This document shows positions 11,551 to 19,704 of a stretch of DNA of 64,000 bases, piece by piece (the first letter of the stretch is position 1; every line of letters starts with the position of its first letter). The stretch covers positions 62,001 through 126,000 of the forward strand of contig NZ_FOOW01000002.1 in assembly GCF_900113305.1 (NCBI RefSeq). The letters run 5' to 3'. This DNA comes from Prevotella sp. KH2C16. GTDB lineage: Bacteria > Bacteroidota > Bacteroidia > Bacteroidales > Bacteroidaceae. The notes below the pieces were generated by a model that saw only the letters and a program-made list of their open reading frames with translations, searched no databases and was not told where the DNA came from. The position numbers and the translations under genes were made by a program.

Positions 11551-12792
11551 ATGATGAATGGAATGAAATGGATGGGGATGCTGTTTGCATTGTGCTACTT
11601 CTCCGTTATACAGGCACAACCTTTTCAAGGTATCATATTTCATGATAATGAGTCATGGAGCAGTATATTAAAACTTGCATCCGAACAGAATAAGTTGATA
11701 TTCATGGATTGTTATACCACATGGTGTGGACCGTGTAAAGCGCTTGCAAAGGAAATCTTCCCACAGCAAGCCGTTGGTGAATTCTTCAACAGCAATTTCG
11801 TTAATGTTCGCTACGATATGGAGAAGGGAGACGGAAAAATGCTCAAAGAAAAATATGGGAAGAATATCATTGGATATCCAACATTGCTCTTTATTGACAA
11901 GACTGGTAAGGTGGTGCAGCAAATGGCAGGCTTCCATGAGGCAGACGAACTGATAGCCGGGGCCAAGAAGGCACTTCAGGGGCGAGATCTCTTCACACTT
12001 ACCAAGGAGTATCGTGCAGGGAACCGTGATTTCAAGTTCCTCTGTGAGTATATGGCGAGTCTGAAAGGAGCATTTCTCAAGGATAGTGCAGCGCATGTTG
12101 CCCGGGAATTTTTAAGTAATCATCATCCCAAAGAACTTGACAAGGAGGAAGTTTGGAATGCTTTCGGCTCTTATGTAACCGATGTGGACAGTCCTGCTTT
12201 TGAGTATCTGGTCAATAATATAGCGCGTTACGGCTACAAGCTTAAACGCGATCGTTATCAGATTTCCTGGCAGTTGGAGATTAGCTGTACCCGTGAACTT
12301 AAGAGTATTTTTGATATCAAGTATGACGAGACACGAGGAATGTTCCTGCCGTTGTCTACCGATACGGCAAAAGCCGAAAAGATAATTGGCTTTATGTCCC
12401 GAGCCTCGTTGCCTGGAATCAACGACTATCGCATGCGCCTTTATGTCCATAGGATGTTATTGCAAAATCGGTTGGATGAAGCCTGGGATGCAATCCTTAT
12501 TGCCATGAATGCTCAAATCAGCGGCTTCTATTCCCTGAGCGTAGAAAAATACATTCGCTATATGGTATCCAGGACAAATAATAAAAATGTTCTTAAAGGG
12601 TATCTTACCATATTGGAGCAGTTTATGAATACATCCAAGGAAGACAATTTCGCATTTGGAATGTATAAGACAATGGCAGAAATAAACGAAAGGCTTGGCA
12701 ACAAAAAAGTGGCTAAGGAGCAGATGGAGCGTTATCAACAAGAAGATGAGAAAGCCCGAAAGGCTGTCGAGGCGTTTTTCAAGAAAGGATGA
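11551..12792 (+). CDS. Secreted thioredoxin-fold protein (CGPC) with long C-terminal region
   Basis: A 413-aa exported protein. A signal peptide (about 1-22, ending VIQAQ) precedes a thioredoxin domain at about 25-145 with the redox motif WCGPC and the cis-Pro segment GYPTLLFIDKTGKVV. The remaining 260 residues are helical and resemble the C-terminal part of the third thioredoxin protein of this operon, so the two are probably paralogues. It likely reduces or isomerises disulfides in the periplasm. The stop overlaps the next start (ATGA at 12789). ATG at 11551 or 11554 are both possible starts. Confidence 0.85.
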   Translation: MMNGMKWMGMLFALCYFSVIQAQPFQGIIFHDNESWSSILKLASEQNKLIFMDCYTTWCGPCKALAKEIFPQQAVGEFFNSNFVNVRYDMEKGDGKMLKEKYGKNIIGYPTLLFIDKTGKVVQQMAGFHEADELIAGAKKALQGRDLFTLTKEYRAGNRDFKFLCEYMASLKGAFLKDSAAHVAREFLSNHHPKELDKEEVWNAFGSYVTDVDSPAFEYLVNNIARYGYKLKRDRYQISWQLEISCTRELKSIFDIKYDETRGMFLPLSTDTAKAEKIIGFMSRASLPGINDYRMRLYVHRMLLQNRLDEAWDAILIAMNAQISGFYSLSVEKYIRYMVSRTNNKNVLKGYLTILEQFMNTSKEDNFAFGMYKTMAEINERLGNKKVAKEQMERYQQEDEKARKAVEAFFKKG

Positions 12793-13895
12793 AGATGAAA
12801 ATGATAAAGAATGTGTTAATTATAATGTGTATGCTTTTTCCCTTGTCCATGGCCGCACAGGGGCTATATCACATCGAAGGTGTGGCCAAAGGATTTGACG
12901 GGATGAAAGTGAGCCTGACGGATGAGAAAAAAACACCGTTGGATTCGTCTGTTGTACGGGAAGGCAGGTTCCTGTTACGGAAATCTTTATACAAGGTGGG
13001 TCCTGCTTTTGTTAGTGTCGGGAAAGCCAGAAGAATTATCTTTCTTGATGAGAATCCTATATTCCTACAGTATTCCGAGGAGATGAGAGAGCTCGGAGAC
13101 AAAAAGGTAAAGTTGCCGAGGTTACAGGTCTCAGGAGATGAAGATCAGGACCTGCTCACCAAAATGAACAATGTGCTTTCTCAGGAAATGATGACGATGT
13201 TGGCAATCTCATTTTCCCAAAAGGAAGGGCAGATTTCTGAAAAGGATACTTTGGTGCAGCTATATGTGAATGCCACGAAGATGAAAAAGGCCGTTTTCGA
13301 CAGCATCGTAACCCATTGTAAGGATAGTTATGTGGCAGGCATGATTATCAATAATTATTTGAGTAAGGAGCTTCCCTATCCGGAAGTCCAAAGTCTCTAT
13401 GACTCATTGAGCCCTCGTGTGAGAAGTTCATCTATAGGGAAGGAGCTACAAGCTACATTAAAGAAGCAGAAAACCACGCTGGCGGGGGCAAAAGCACCTG
13501 CTTTCAGTCTGCCCACACCTGATGGCACAGAAGTCTCTCTGGCTTCAGTAAAAGGCAAATGTGTATTGATTGACTTCTGGGCATCGTGGTGTGGTCCATG
13601 TATCAGGGAACTTCCCAATATAAAAGAAGTTTATGCCAAATATCATACCAAGGGATTTGAGGTTATCTCGATATCCCTCGACGACAATAAAGACAAGTGG
13701 GTGGGGGCTATAAAGAAGTATCAGCTGCCTTGGCTTCAGTTGTCTTCCCTCAAAGGCTGGAAGTGTCCAGTAGCCAAACTTTATAATGTCTCTGCTGTAC
13801 CAGCCATGGTCTTGCTTGACGAAAATGGGCTGATTATTACTGATAATGCCCGTGGCGAGGCTCTCGAAAAAGAAGTATCTAAACTATGTAAATAA
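12789..13895 (+). CDS. TlpA-type thiol-disulfide oxidoreductase with N-terminal DUF4369-like domain
   Basis: A 368-aa exported protein with a signal peptide (about 1-25, MAAQ). Residues 25-200 (YHIEGVAKGFDGMKVSL onward) have the DUF4369-like beta domain common in Bacteroidota TlpA proteins. An AhpC/TSA-Redoxin-type domain follows at about 230-368, with the GAKAPAFSLPTPDG entry, the active site SWCGPC and the cis-Pro region VSAVPAMVLLDENG. It probably acts as a periplasmic thiol reductant. It is translationally coupled to its neighbours: ATGA overlap upstream and TAATG overlap downstream (13893-13897). ATGs at 12795 and 12801 are alternative starts. Confidence 0.88.
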   Translation: MKMKMIKNVLIIMCMLFPLSMAAQGLYHIEGVAKGFDGMKVSLTDEKKTPLDSSVVREGRFLLRKSLYKVGPAFVSVGKARRIIFLDENPIFLQYSEEMRELGDKKVKLPRLQVSGDEDQDLLTKMNNVLSQEMMTMLAISFSQKEGQISEKDTLVQLYVNATKMKKAVFDSIVTHCKDSYVAGMIINNYLSKELPYPEVQSLYDSLSPRVRSSSIGKELQATLKKQKTTLAGAKAPAFSLPTPDGTEVSLASVKGKCVLIDFWASWCGPCIRELPNIKEVYAKYHTKGFEVISISLDDNKDKWVGAIKKYQLPWLQLSSLKGWKCPVAKLYNVSAVPAMVLLDENGLIITDNARGEALEKEVSKLCK

Positions 13896-15286
13896 TGAAA
13901 CGAATTCTATTTATTTGTATGATATGTGCCCTGAGTGTGCAGTTGGCTGGCGCACAGGGCATCCAGTTCTTTAAGGGGAGCTGGAATGATGTGATGGCGG
14001 AGGCCAAGTCTACCGGGAAACCGGTTTTCATCGATGTATATACCAGCTGGTGTATGCCTTGTAAGAAAATGGCAAAGGAGACTTTTACCCAGAAGGAAAT
14101 AGGCGACTATTTCAATGTGCATTTCGTGAATTATCAGATCGACGCAGAGAAGGGCGAAGGCATTTCCATAGCCCGACAGTATAAGGTAACGGCCTATCCT
14201 ACCTGTCTCTTCGTTCTTCCCAATGGCAAACTCGTACATACTTTCTTGGGCTTTCAGACCGTAAAGCAGTTGCTAAAGCAAGGTCAACAGGCAGTCAAAA
14301 ATGCTATGCTGCTACCAGACCTGGAGAAAATGGATAAAGAATATCAGGCTGGAAATCGTGATAAAAACTTTCTGATGGCCTATTGTGGCAAGCGAAAAGA
14401 TTTCGGACAGAAGGGGGGGCAGCCACTCAACGAGCTCCTGCAGCAGTTTAGCGATGAGGAACTGGGCAATGTCGAGTATGCCGAATGGCTAAAGAGTTCC
14501 ACCATTTATGACAAGGAACTTGTTGACAGACTGGTAAGACTCGTGGAGGCAATGAAGGCTGCTGGAGACAAAAAAGCTTTCGTCAAGTTCGACAATACGG
14601 TGATGGCTACATTGAGCACTTATCTTAATGATGCAATCGATAACAATCGTCGCCAACAGTTCGATCATCTGTTTGCCTCCAAGGAAAGGCTTGACGCAAT
14701 CGATGTTTCTAATCGGAACAACGGTATGCTGGCATCCATGGGGGGCGGTATATCCTATACACCTAAAGAACTTATACGGCTCACTTTCCTCCGGAAAAAC
14801 AACTATGTCTCCGAATTTCGCCACGACTACGCTGATTATATGGCAAAGATAATGCGCGAGTCGCCTACTGATTCACTCCTTTTGCGCTCTAACGCAGAGG
14901 CACAAGCACACTATGATTTTATGAATGACGCATCAATAAGCAAGGAGGAAAAGAATTCACAAGACCAAAGTTATGGTTTCCTGAAATTGCTGACATCGGT
15001 GAGTGCCCAGTTGGAGGCTGGCTCCCTATTCAGTTCTTGGGATTATTATTGGGGTAATAGGGAACTGGATGCAGCCCAGAAACATACTGCAGTAGCCTGG
15101 TTGAAACATCTTTACGCTACTTGGCGTAATGCAGATCTGGCTTTGCCCATCGCTGATAAGCTCCTGGAATTAGGGCAGACGGCTGAAGCGAAGCTTATGT
15201 TGCAGGATTTAGTGAACTATCTCAAGTTAACGGGAGATGAGGATAAGCAGTTGAATAAAGTGCTGGAAAAATTGAAGAAACTTTGA
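13895..15286 (+). CDS. Secreted thioredoxin-fold protein with CMPC active site
   Basis: A 463-aa exported protein, last gene of the SusCD operon. The signal peptide ends near VQLAGAQ. The thioredoxin domain (about 22-140) has the motif SWCMPCKKM in place of the usual CGPC, and a cis-Pro segment TAYPTCLFVLPNGKLVH. The long helical C-terminal region shares features with the protein encoded at 11551 (for example KEYQAGNRDKNFLMAYC versus KEYRAGNRDFKFLCEYM), which supports duplication within the operon. The Met between the cysteines should change redox potential. It is followed by a strong bidirectional terminator at 15390. Confidence 0.85.
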   Translation: MKRILFICMICALSVQLAGAQGIQFFKGSWNDVMAEAKSTGKPVFIDVYTSWCMPCKKMAKETFTQKEIGDYFNVHFVNYQIDAEKGEGISIARQYKVTAYPTCLFVLPNGKLVHTFLGFQTVKQLLKQGQQAVKNAMLLPDLEKMDKEYQAGNRDKNFLMAYCGKRKDFGQKGGQPLNELLQQFSDEELGNVEYAEWLKSSTIYDKELVDRLVRLVEAMKAAGDKKAFVKFDNTVMATLSTYLNDAIDNNRRQQFDHLFASKERLDAIDVSNRNNGMLASMGGGISYTPKELIRLTFLRKNNYVSEFRHDYADYMAKIMRESPTDSLLLRSNAEAQAHYDFMNDASISKEEKNSQDQSYGFLKLLTSVSAQLEAGSLFSSWDYYWGNRELDAAQKHTAVAWLKHLYATWRNADLALPIADKLLELGQTAEAKLMLQDLVNYLKLTGDEDKQLNKVLEKLKKL

Positions 15287-15389
15287 TTCTTATCGTGTCC
15301 ATTAGGTTTTATACTTGTTGATAATCTCTCCCTGTGTGTATGCATAGGTAGGAAGATACTTTATAAAGGCAGATTCATATCTTATAATA

Positions 15390-15420
15390 AATAAGGCAGA
15401 GTGAAATGCTCTGCCTTATT
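15390..15420. terminator. Bidirectional terminator between the SusCD operon and desulfoferrodoxin
   Basis: A perfect 12-bp stem (AATAAGGCAGAG / CTCTGCCTTATT) with a 7-nt loop lies between convergent genes, with T-rich sequence after it on the plus strand and A-rich before it. Confidence 0.85.
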
Positions 15421-15438
15421 TTGTTTTCATCCTGCAAA

Positions 15439-15813
15439 TTAGGAGCGCCACAATCCGTGGAGATTGCAATACTCGCGGGCATACACCTCCTTGGCGTCGG
15501 TCTTGAATTCAGCCACGGGCTTGTCGCTCGGGGTGAGGTGCTTGCGGAGCACACCGTCCTCGGTAACCAGCTCTATCCACTGGATATAGTGAGCTTCGGT
15601 CATGGGATGCTCTACTTCGCCCACCGTAACACGATACCCGTCGGCGGTCTTCTCCACGACGGGGACATGCTTTTCCTTGGCTCCATCGGTGTCATTTTCC
15701 TTCAGGAGCAGCATCGGCTCTCCGCAGCATTCAGGCGTGCAGCCACCCTCAATGACCACTTCTACCATGCAGTTACAATCTTTGCACTTGTAAATCTCGT
15801 TTCTCTTAGTCAT
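15439..15813 (-). CDS. dfx: Desulfoferrodoxin (superoxide reductase, 2Fe-type)
   Basis: A 124-aa cytoplasmic superoxide reductase that reduces superoxide to peroxide without making oxygen, typical of anaerobes. The N-terminal desulforedoxin-like centre I has Cys10, Cys13, Cys29 and Cys30. The catalytic centre II ligands are all present: His49, His69, His75, Cys116 and His119, with the catalytic Glu47-Lys48 pair just before the first His (EKHVP). Length and motif order match the two-iron class. It is a single gene on the minus strand with its own -7 box at 15839-15846. Confidence 0.95.
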   Translation of the reverse strand: MTKRNEIYKCKDCNCMVEVVIEGGCTPECCGEPMLLLKENDTDGAKEKHVPVVEKTADGYRVTVGEVEHPMTEAHYIQWIELVTEDGVLRKHLTPSDKPVAEFKTDAKEVYAREYCNLHGLWRS

Positions 15814-15838
15814 ACTGTTAATGTTTAAATGTATAATG

Positions 15839-15846
15839 CAAAAATA
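15839..15846 (-). promoter_or_regulatory. -7 promoter box of the desulfoferrodoxin gene
   Basis: Minus-strand TATTTTTG fits TAnnTTTG, 26 bp upstream of the ATG at 15813. Confidence 0.6.
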
Positions 15847-15933
15847 TGGATTATTTTTAATAATCGTGCTCTTTTAACATAAATTATGAGGAGAAAACTG
15901 TGTCTTTATCGGCTAATTGTCGAGATTTATTCC

Positions 15934-15941
15934 TATATTTG
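15934..15941 (+). promoter_or_regulatory. -7 promoter box of the flavodoxin-family gene
   Basis: TATATTTG fits TAnnTTTG. It is 84 bp upstream of the ATG at 16025 and divergent from the desulfoferrodoxin promoter. Confidence 0.55.
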
Positions 15942-16024
15942 CCACTACCTGAACCACGGGCGAGGGCAAACGGATTCCATGTTGGATTTATAGCGCATTA
16001 TACAGGAATATTAAGAATAGGGTT

Positions 16025-16648
16025 ATGAAGGTTTTATTGGTAAACGGAAGCGCAATCACGCAGGGCAATACATTCGTTGCTTTGAGCGAGATTGCAAAGA
16101 CACTCGAGGCAGAGGAGATAGAGACTGAAATCGTGGAGATAGGCAAAAGGCCTGTGCGCGGGTGCATAGCTTGCGGCTCCTGCAAGGAAAAAGGTAACGG
16201 GCGGTGCGTGTTTGACGATGATATCTGTAATCGCATATCGGAAAAGGTGGAGGCTGCGGATGCCTTTGTCTTTGGTTCGCCAGTCTATTTCGGGCAGCCT
16301 AACGGAGCTCTTCTTGCCGTCTTGCAACGCCTGCTGTATTCCAACGGAGCCGCCTTCGAGTTCAAACCGGTGGCCAATGTTGCCATTTGCCGTCGCGGCG
16401 GGGCTACCGCTGCTTTCCAGACAATGAACATGGCGTTTCAGATGATGAATATGCCCATCGCTACTTCGCAGTATTGGAATATAGCCTATGGGCGTCTGCA
16501 GGGCGAGACATTGCAAGATTTGGAAGGAATGCAGACCATGAGACAGCTCGCGCGGAACATGGCCTGGATGCTGAAGAAGCTTCATGCCGACGGGGTTGCC
16601 GACAAGCCGGCTACGGAGGCTGCACAACCTATGCACTTCATCCGGTAG
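16025..16648 (+). CDS. Flavodoxin-family NAD(P)H-dependent FMN oxidoreductase
   Basis: A 207-aa cytoplasmic protein with the flavodoxin-like fold. The phosphate-binding start is LVNGSAITQGNT (residues 5-16), followed by a cysteine cluster RGCIACGSCKEKGNGRC that marks the iron-sulfur-flavoprotein-like NADPH-dependent FMN reductase group. The flavin-contact segment GSPVYFGQPNG follows, then CRRGGATAAFQTMN. The cysteines could be redox-active or bind a metal; I cannot tell. It is likely cotranscribed with the oxidoreductase gene 100 bp downstream. Possible role in redox defence beside desulfoferrodoxin is inference from position. Confidence 0.85.
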   Translation: MKVLLVNGSAITQGNTFVALSEIAKTLEAEEIETEIVEIGKRPVRGCIACGSCKEKGNGRCVFDDDICNRISEKVEAADAFVFGSPVYFGQPNGALLAVLQRLLYSNGAAFEFKPVANVAICRRGGATAAFQTMNMAFQMMNMPIATSQYWNIAYGRLQGETLQDLEGMQTMRQLARNMAWMLKKLHADGVADKPATEAAQPMHFIR

Positions 16649-16748
16649 GCCTTTTCAGAACCATAGTGCGGCAGGAACGAGCCGGGAATGTGGCACCGTG
16701 GATTGTCAACGAGTATTTTTTTATAATTCAGGAGTAAAAAATAGAGCT

Positions 16749-17726
16749 ATGTTTAAGGTTGGAATTATAGGTGCGGGGAAAATCGCACGGAAGATGGCTA
16801 AGACATTAGCCGCAGTAAATGACATGGAAGTCGGTGCCATTGCGTCGCGCTCATTGGAGAAGGCAAAGGCCTTTGCTGACGAATGCAATGTGAAGAAGGC
16901 CTATGGCAGCTATGAGGAATTGGTGGATGATGCGGATATAGACCTCGTTTATATCGCTACTCCCCATTCCCATCACTATGATCAGGCCCTGCTTACGGTG
17001 AATGCCAGTAAGCCGGTCTTGGTAGAGAAGGCCTTCACGGCCAATGCCCATCAGGCGGAAAGGCTCCTGACCGTTGCCCGGGAGAAAGGTGTTTTCATCA
17101 CGGAGGCAATCTGGACGCGCTATATGCCCTTGTCCCTCAAAATCAAGGAGATAGTAGATAGCGGTATCATAGGTGAGCCTCATCTGCTTACTGCGAACCT
17201 TTGCTACCGGGTGGAGGATGTAGCGCGTATCGTTCGCCCCGAACTTTGTGGCGGCGCATTGCTTGACCTGGGAGTCTATGCGATTAACTTTGCAAGGATG
17301 TATTTCGGCAACAATGTCCAGAAGACGGTGAGCAACTGTATTCTGGGAGCAACGGGAATGGATATGCAGGAAAGCATCTCGCTCGTTTATTCGGGAAATA
17401 AGATGGCAAACCTTTTGGCAGGCGCTTTGTGCCAGAGCGACCGTCAGGGGATTATCAGCGGAACTGAAGGCTATATCCGGGTGGATAGCATAAACTGTCC
17501 GAGGCTCGTGGAGGTATACCGAGACTATGTGCTACATGCACAATACTACTGTCCGGAAGATATTATAACCGGTTATGAATATGAGGTCTTGGAGTGCAAG
17601 CGGTGCATAGAAGCTGGCTTGTTGGAATCTCCCTTGATGCCGCACAAGGAGACGGTCAGCGTTATGAGGCAGATGGATGCCCTCAGAAAAGAGTGGGGAG
17701 TCAGATATCCGATGGACGAGGAGTGA
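16749..17726 (+). CDS. Gfo/Idh/MocA-family oxidoreductase
   Basis: A 325-aa NAD(P)-dependent dehydrogenase. The Rossmann motif GIIGAGKIA is at residues 5-13; EKAFTANAHQAE carries the conserved EKP-like motif as EKA. The C-terminal alpha/beta domain begins near residue 125 and includes GGALLDLGVYAINFA. The frame is open upstream to 16584, but the family start MFKVGIIG at 16749 fits and the upstream part overlaps the preceding gene. A decayed copy of its last codons lies at 18250-18335, part of a tandem duplication. Substrate unknown; this family acts on sugars, inositols and related compounds. Confidence 0.9.
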   Translation: MFKVGIIGAGKIARKMAKTLAAVNDMEVGAIASRSLEKAKAFADECNVKKAYGSYEELVDDADIDLVYIATPHSHHYDQALLTVNASKPVLVEKAFTANAHQAERLLTVAREKGVFITEAIWTRYMPLSLKIKEIVDSGIIGEPHLLTANLCYRVEDVARIVRPELCGGALLDLGVYAINFARMYFGNNVQKTVSNCILGATGMDMQESISLVYSGNKMANLLAGALCQSDRQGIISGTEGYIRVDSINCPRLVEVYRDYVLHAQYYCPEDIITGYEYEVLECKRCIEAGLLESPLMPHKETVSVMRQMDALRKEWGVRYPMDEE

Positions 17727-17814
17727 GCCGCCGTATCCCTATTATTATATAAGAGTATGGCCTCTCCTGCATTCCGTCGACTTCAATATGGGGCAGGAAG
17801 CCCATCCCATGAAT

Positions 17815-17850
17815 AAAAGAAGGAAAGTGCAGAAACACTTTCCTTCTTTT
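17815..17850 (+). terminator. Terminator after the Gfo/Idh/MocA gene
   Basis: A perfect 15-bp stem (17815-17829 with 17836-17850) and a 6-nt loop, with A-rich left and T-rich right ends, so it can serve both strands. Confidence 0.8.
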
Positions 17851-17874
17851 GGTATGATGCTAACAGGCTACCTG

Positions 17875-18006
17875 TTATTTGCGGTAAAGTTCCCGGATGA
17901 GCTGCATGAACTTTTTGGTTAGGTCAATATCGTTTCCTATGGTGATGTGAATAAAGTCATTGTCGGGCATACCTGTCGTGATAATTGTAATTCGAGACAG
18001 GTTTCT
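17875..18006 (-). pseudogene. C-terminal remnant of the 19059-19511 membrane-protein gene
   Basis: Reading the minus strand from an in-frame stop (TAA at 18007-18009) gives a 43-codon open piece ending in TAA at 17875. Its translation aligns with the C-terminus of the intact protein at 19059-19511: DNDFIHITIGNDIDLTKKFMQ against EQELFHITVGNDLDRAKDIMQ, with ITIITT against IVLTTT before it. The N-terminal two thirds are missing. It is a relic of duplication, not a working gene. Confidence 0.8.
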
Positions 18007-18091
18007 TTATGATGTCTCAAATTTTCTACAGTCCATAGATATATCCCAATATATTATGGGGAATAGTTTGAAAACATGTTAGTCATGTTTC

Positions 18092-18239
18092 TTAAATAGT
18101 TTGATCCAAATCGGTTTCTTGAAGGTCGTTGTTATCCAGGCTACCGCACTGTGCGTTGTCGTAGCGAACCCGGCATCCGGCATAATAGTCGACGAGGATC
18201 TTAAGTTTCACGCTGCGCTTGTTGAACTCAGCCTTGTCA
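18092..18239 (-). pseudogene. Internal remnant of a YpfJ-type metallopeptidase gene
   Basis: The minus strand translates to a 49-codon piece (KAEFNKRSVKLKILVDYYAG, then a segment containing RYDNAQ, then CGSLDNNDLQE, then TAA at 18092). It aligns with KAEANKLSVKLELLADYYAG, HYDDAQYGSLDDNDLEE of the intact gene at 19705-20589. Upstream sequence with the HExxH catalytic region is absent; the alignment stops at about 18240, where the next remnant begins. It is clearly homologous and clearly truncated. Confidence 0.85.
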
Positions 18240-18249
18240 TCAGCGTGTG

Positions 18250-18335
18250 GTACACCGAGACATCAAATCATGTAGCAGATGAACGAGTTCAGAAAGGAGT
18301 GGGGCGTAGTCTATCCTGTGGATGGGCAACACTAA
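18250..18335 (+). pseudogene. 3'-end remnant of a Gfo/Idh/MocA gene
   Basis: The plus strand reads QMNEFRKEWGVVYPVDGQH then TAA at 18333-18335, matching the intact end QMDALRKEWGVRYPMDEE of the gene at 16749-17726. An in-frame TAG (18273-18275) replaces the Arg codon before QM. Only about 25 codons remain. Its abutment to the metallopeptidase remnant marks the junction of a tandem duplication. Confidence 0.8.
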
Positions 18336-18508
18336 CTGCCTTCCTTTATAGCGCACGATACAGATTACTGTCGGTCTGTTTGGGAAGGCTGTTTTCTTTT
18401 CTATTATTTTTTTGCATGTTTGGGGCAGTAGGGGGATTTTCCTTGCAGTTTTAGGAGTTTTCCTCTTCGAATTAGGGAAAACAAATTTTTGTTATCGGAA
18501 TTTAGTCC

Positions 18509-18516
18509 TATCTTTG
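18509..18516 (+). promoter_or_regulatory. -7 promoter box of the small secreted-protein gene
   Basis: TATCTTTG fits TAnnTTTG, 52 bp upstream of the ATG at 18569. Confidence 0.6.
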
Positions 18517-18568
18517 CGATATCAGAAGTGATCAGTAACCCAATGTCGAACAATTAAATATTACGATT

Positions 18569-18931
18569 ATGAAAAAGATGATTATAGCTATCGTAGCAAT
18601 GATGATGTTCGGTACGATGAGTATGAATGCCCAGGGCTTTTATCGCCATGACAACAGGGACAAAAAGTTCAGGAAGGAATTCCGGGTAAAGGGGAACAGA
18701 TGGCATAAGATGGATCGCCACCATGGCAGAAGGATGTACCGCATGGCTCCGCCTCCTCCTCCGCGTCCGATGCCAATGCGCTCGGCATCCCGTCAGGTGA
18801 TTATTGTGGAGCGGACTCCGGTGCCTCCACCACCTCCTCGCCATTATGTATACCGTTCTGACGGGCGCGTTATTGCAGCGGCTGCCACGGGTGCAGTACT
18901 GGCAACGGTCTTGCTGAGCATGGCTAAATAG
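18569..18931 (+). CDS. Small secreted His/Arg/Pro-rich protein, function unknown
   Basis: A 120-aa protein with a signal peptide (about 1-22, ending MNAQ). Residues 23-56 are rich in Arg, Lys, His and Asp (RHDNRDKKFRKEF, DRHHGRRMYRM). Two proline runs follow (APPPPPRPMP and PVPPPPPRHY), then a hydrophobic C-terminal stretch AAAATGAVLATVLLSMA that could be a membrane segment or glycine-zipper-like hairpin. The histidines suggest metal binding, but this is inference. It lies in the right-hand copy of the tandem duplication and has no counterpart in the left. It has its own promoter box and terminator. I do not recognise a family. Confidence 0.7.
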   Translation: MKKMIIAIVAMMMFGTMSMNAQGFYRHDNRDKKFRKEFRVKGNRWHKMDRHHGRRMYRMAPPPPPRPMPMRSASRQVIIVERTPVPPPPPRHYVYRSDGRVIAAAATGAVLATVLLSMAK

Positions 18932-18953
18932 CCGCTCGTCTATATATTTTTCC

Positions 18954-18981
18954 AAGGTCCGGATCTATAGATCTGGACCTT
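18954..18981 (+). terminator. Terminator after the small secreted-protein gene
   Basis: A 13-bp stem with one G-U pair (18954-18966 with 18969-18981) and a minimal centre, followed by TTGG; the arms are AAGGTCC and GGACCTT. Confidence 0.7.
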
Positions 18982-19058
18982 TTGGTATGCGGGGGAGTAG
19001 GAAACGCACAGACCCCTACTATTTTTTCCCTTTTTCGCACAACGACTGCTAAAATGGT

Positions 19059-19511
19059 TTATAGTAGGCTGTTTCTCATGAATTGCATAATGTCCTTGGC
19101 CCGGTCGAGATCGTTCCCTACGGTGATGTGGAATAGTTCCTGTTCTGGGAGTGTCGTCGTGAGCACGATCTGGTAGTCATTCACCATGTAAGGATTGGCG
19201 CTGTTGTTGAATGTAATGTCCTTGACGCTCGCCTTGGGAATCTTTGTCCCGTCAATGACAAGCTCATCGGGGTAGAAGAGCAGTGGCCGGGAGCGTGTCG
19301 GACTGGTCAGGCTGGTGGAGGTTATCACATTCTTCGGCTCGCCATACAGTGCCGTCATCTTTTGGATATACTCATCGTCGGTTTCGTAGACCGTTGCCAT
19401 AGGACTCACGGGTTCTCCGCCTCTCTTCTTACTTTTCATGCTGATAATGCAGAGAATCAAAGCAATCACGACTAATGCAATGACGATAATGGAAATGTAA
19501 GAAATGATCAT
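19059..19511 (-). CDS. Membrane-anchored protein of unknown function
   Basis: A 150-aa protein with one N-terminal membrane helix (MIISYISIIVIALVVIALIL) then a basic stretch SMKSKKRGG, so the rest is probably cytoplasmic. The C-terminal domain (about 45-150) has a mixed beta character (LLFYPDELVIDGTKIPKASVKDITF, then DYQIVLTTT, HITVGNDLDRAKDIMQF) that could suit a PH-like or small beta-barrel fold. The open frame extends upstream to 19580, but 19511 puts the membrane helix at the N-terminus. A decayed copy of its C-terminus is at 17875-18006. No family recognised. Confidence 0.7.
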   Translation of the reverse strand: MIISYISIIVIALVVIALILCIISMKSKKRGGEPVSPMATVYETDDEYIQKMTALYGEPKNVITSTSLTSPTRSRPLLFYPDELVIDGTKIPKASVKDITFNNSANPYMVNDYQIVLTTTLPEQELFHITVGNDLDRAKDIMQFMRNSLL

Positions 19512-19704
19512 GATAGGTTTTGTTTGTATGGTTTGTCCTGATATTTTGTGTCTGGAGAGGTAATGAAACCAGACTTTCAAGGAGTAGATAGCCGGGAAGC
19601 ACTATACATTCAACCATTGTGCACAGATTTCCGTGTACAAAATCTTTGCTTTAATAATATTGGGAAACGAAATGAGATACCGCAGGTTTTGCAATATAGG
19701 TTCT

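Noticed and set aside
18101..18454. 117-codon plus-strand open frame in the gap after the Gfo/Idh/MocA gene
   Set aside because: Its N-terminal part (PASGIIV) is the antisense reading of the ypfJ remnant and matches the antisense reading of the intact ypfJ gene, so it is a fossil shadow, not a gene.
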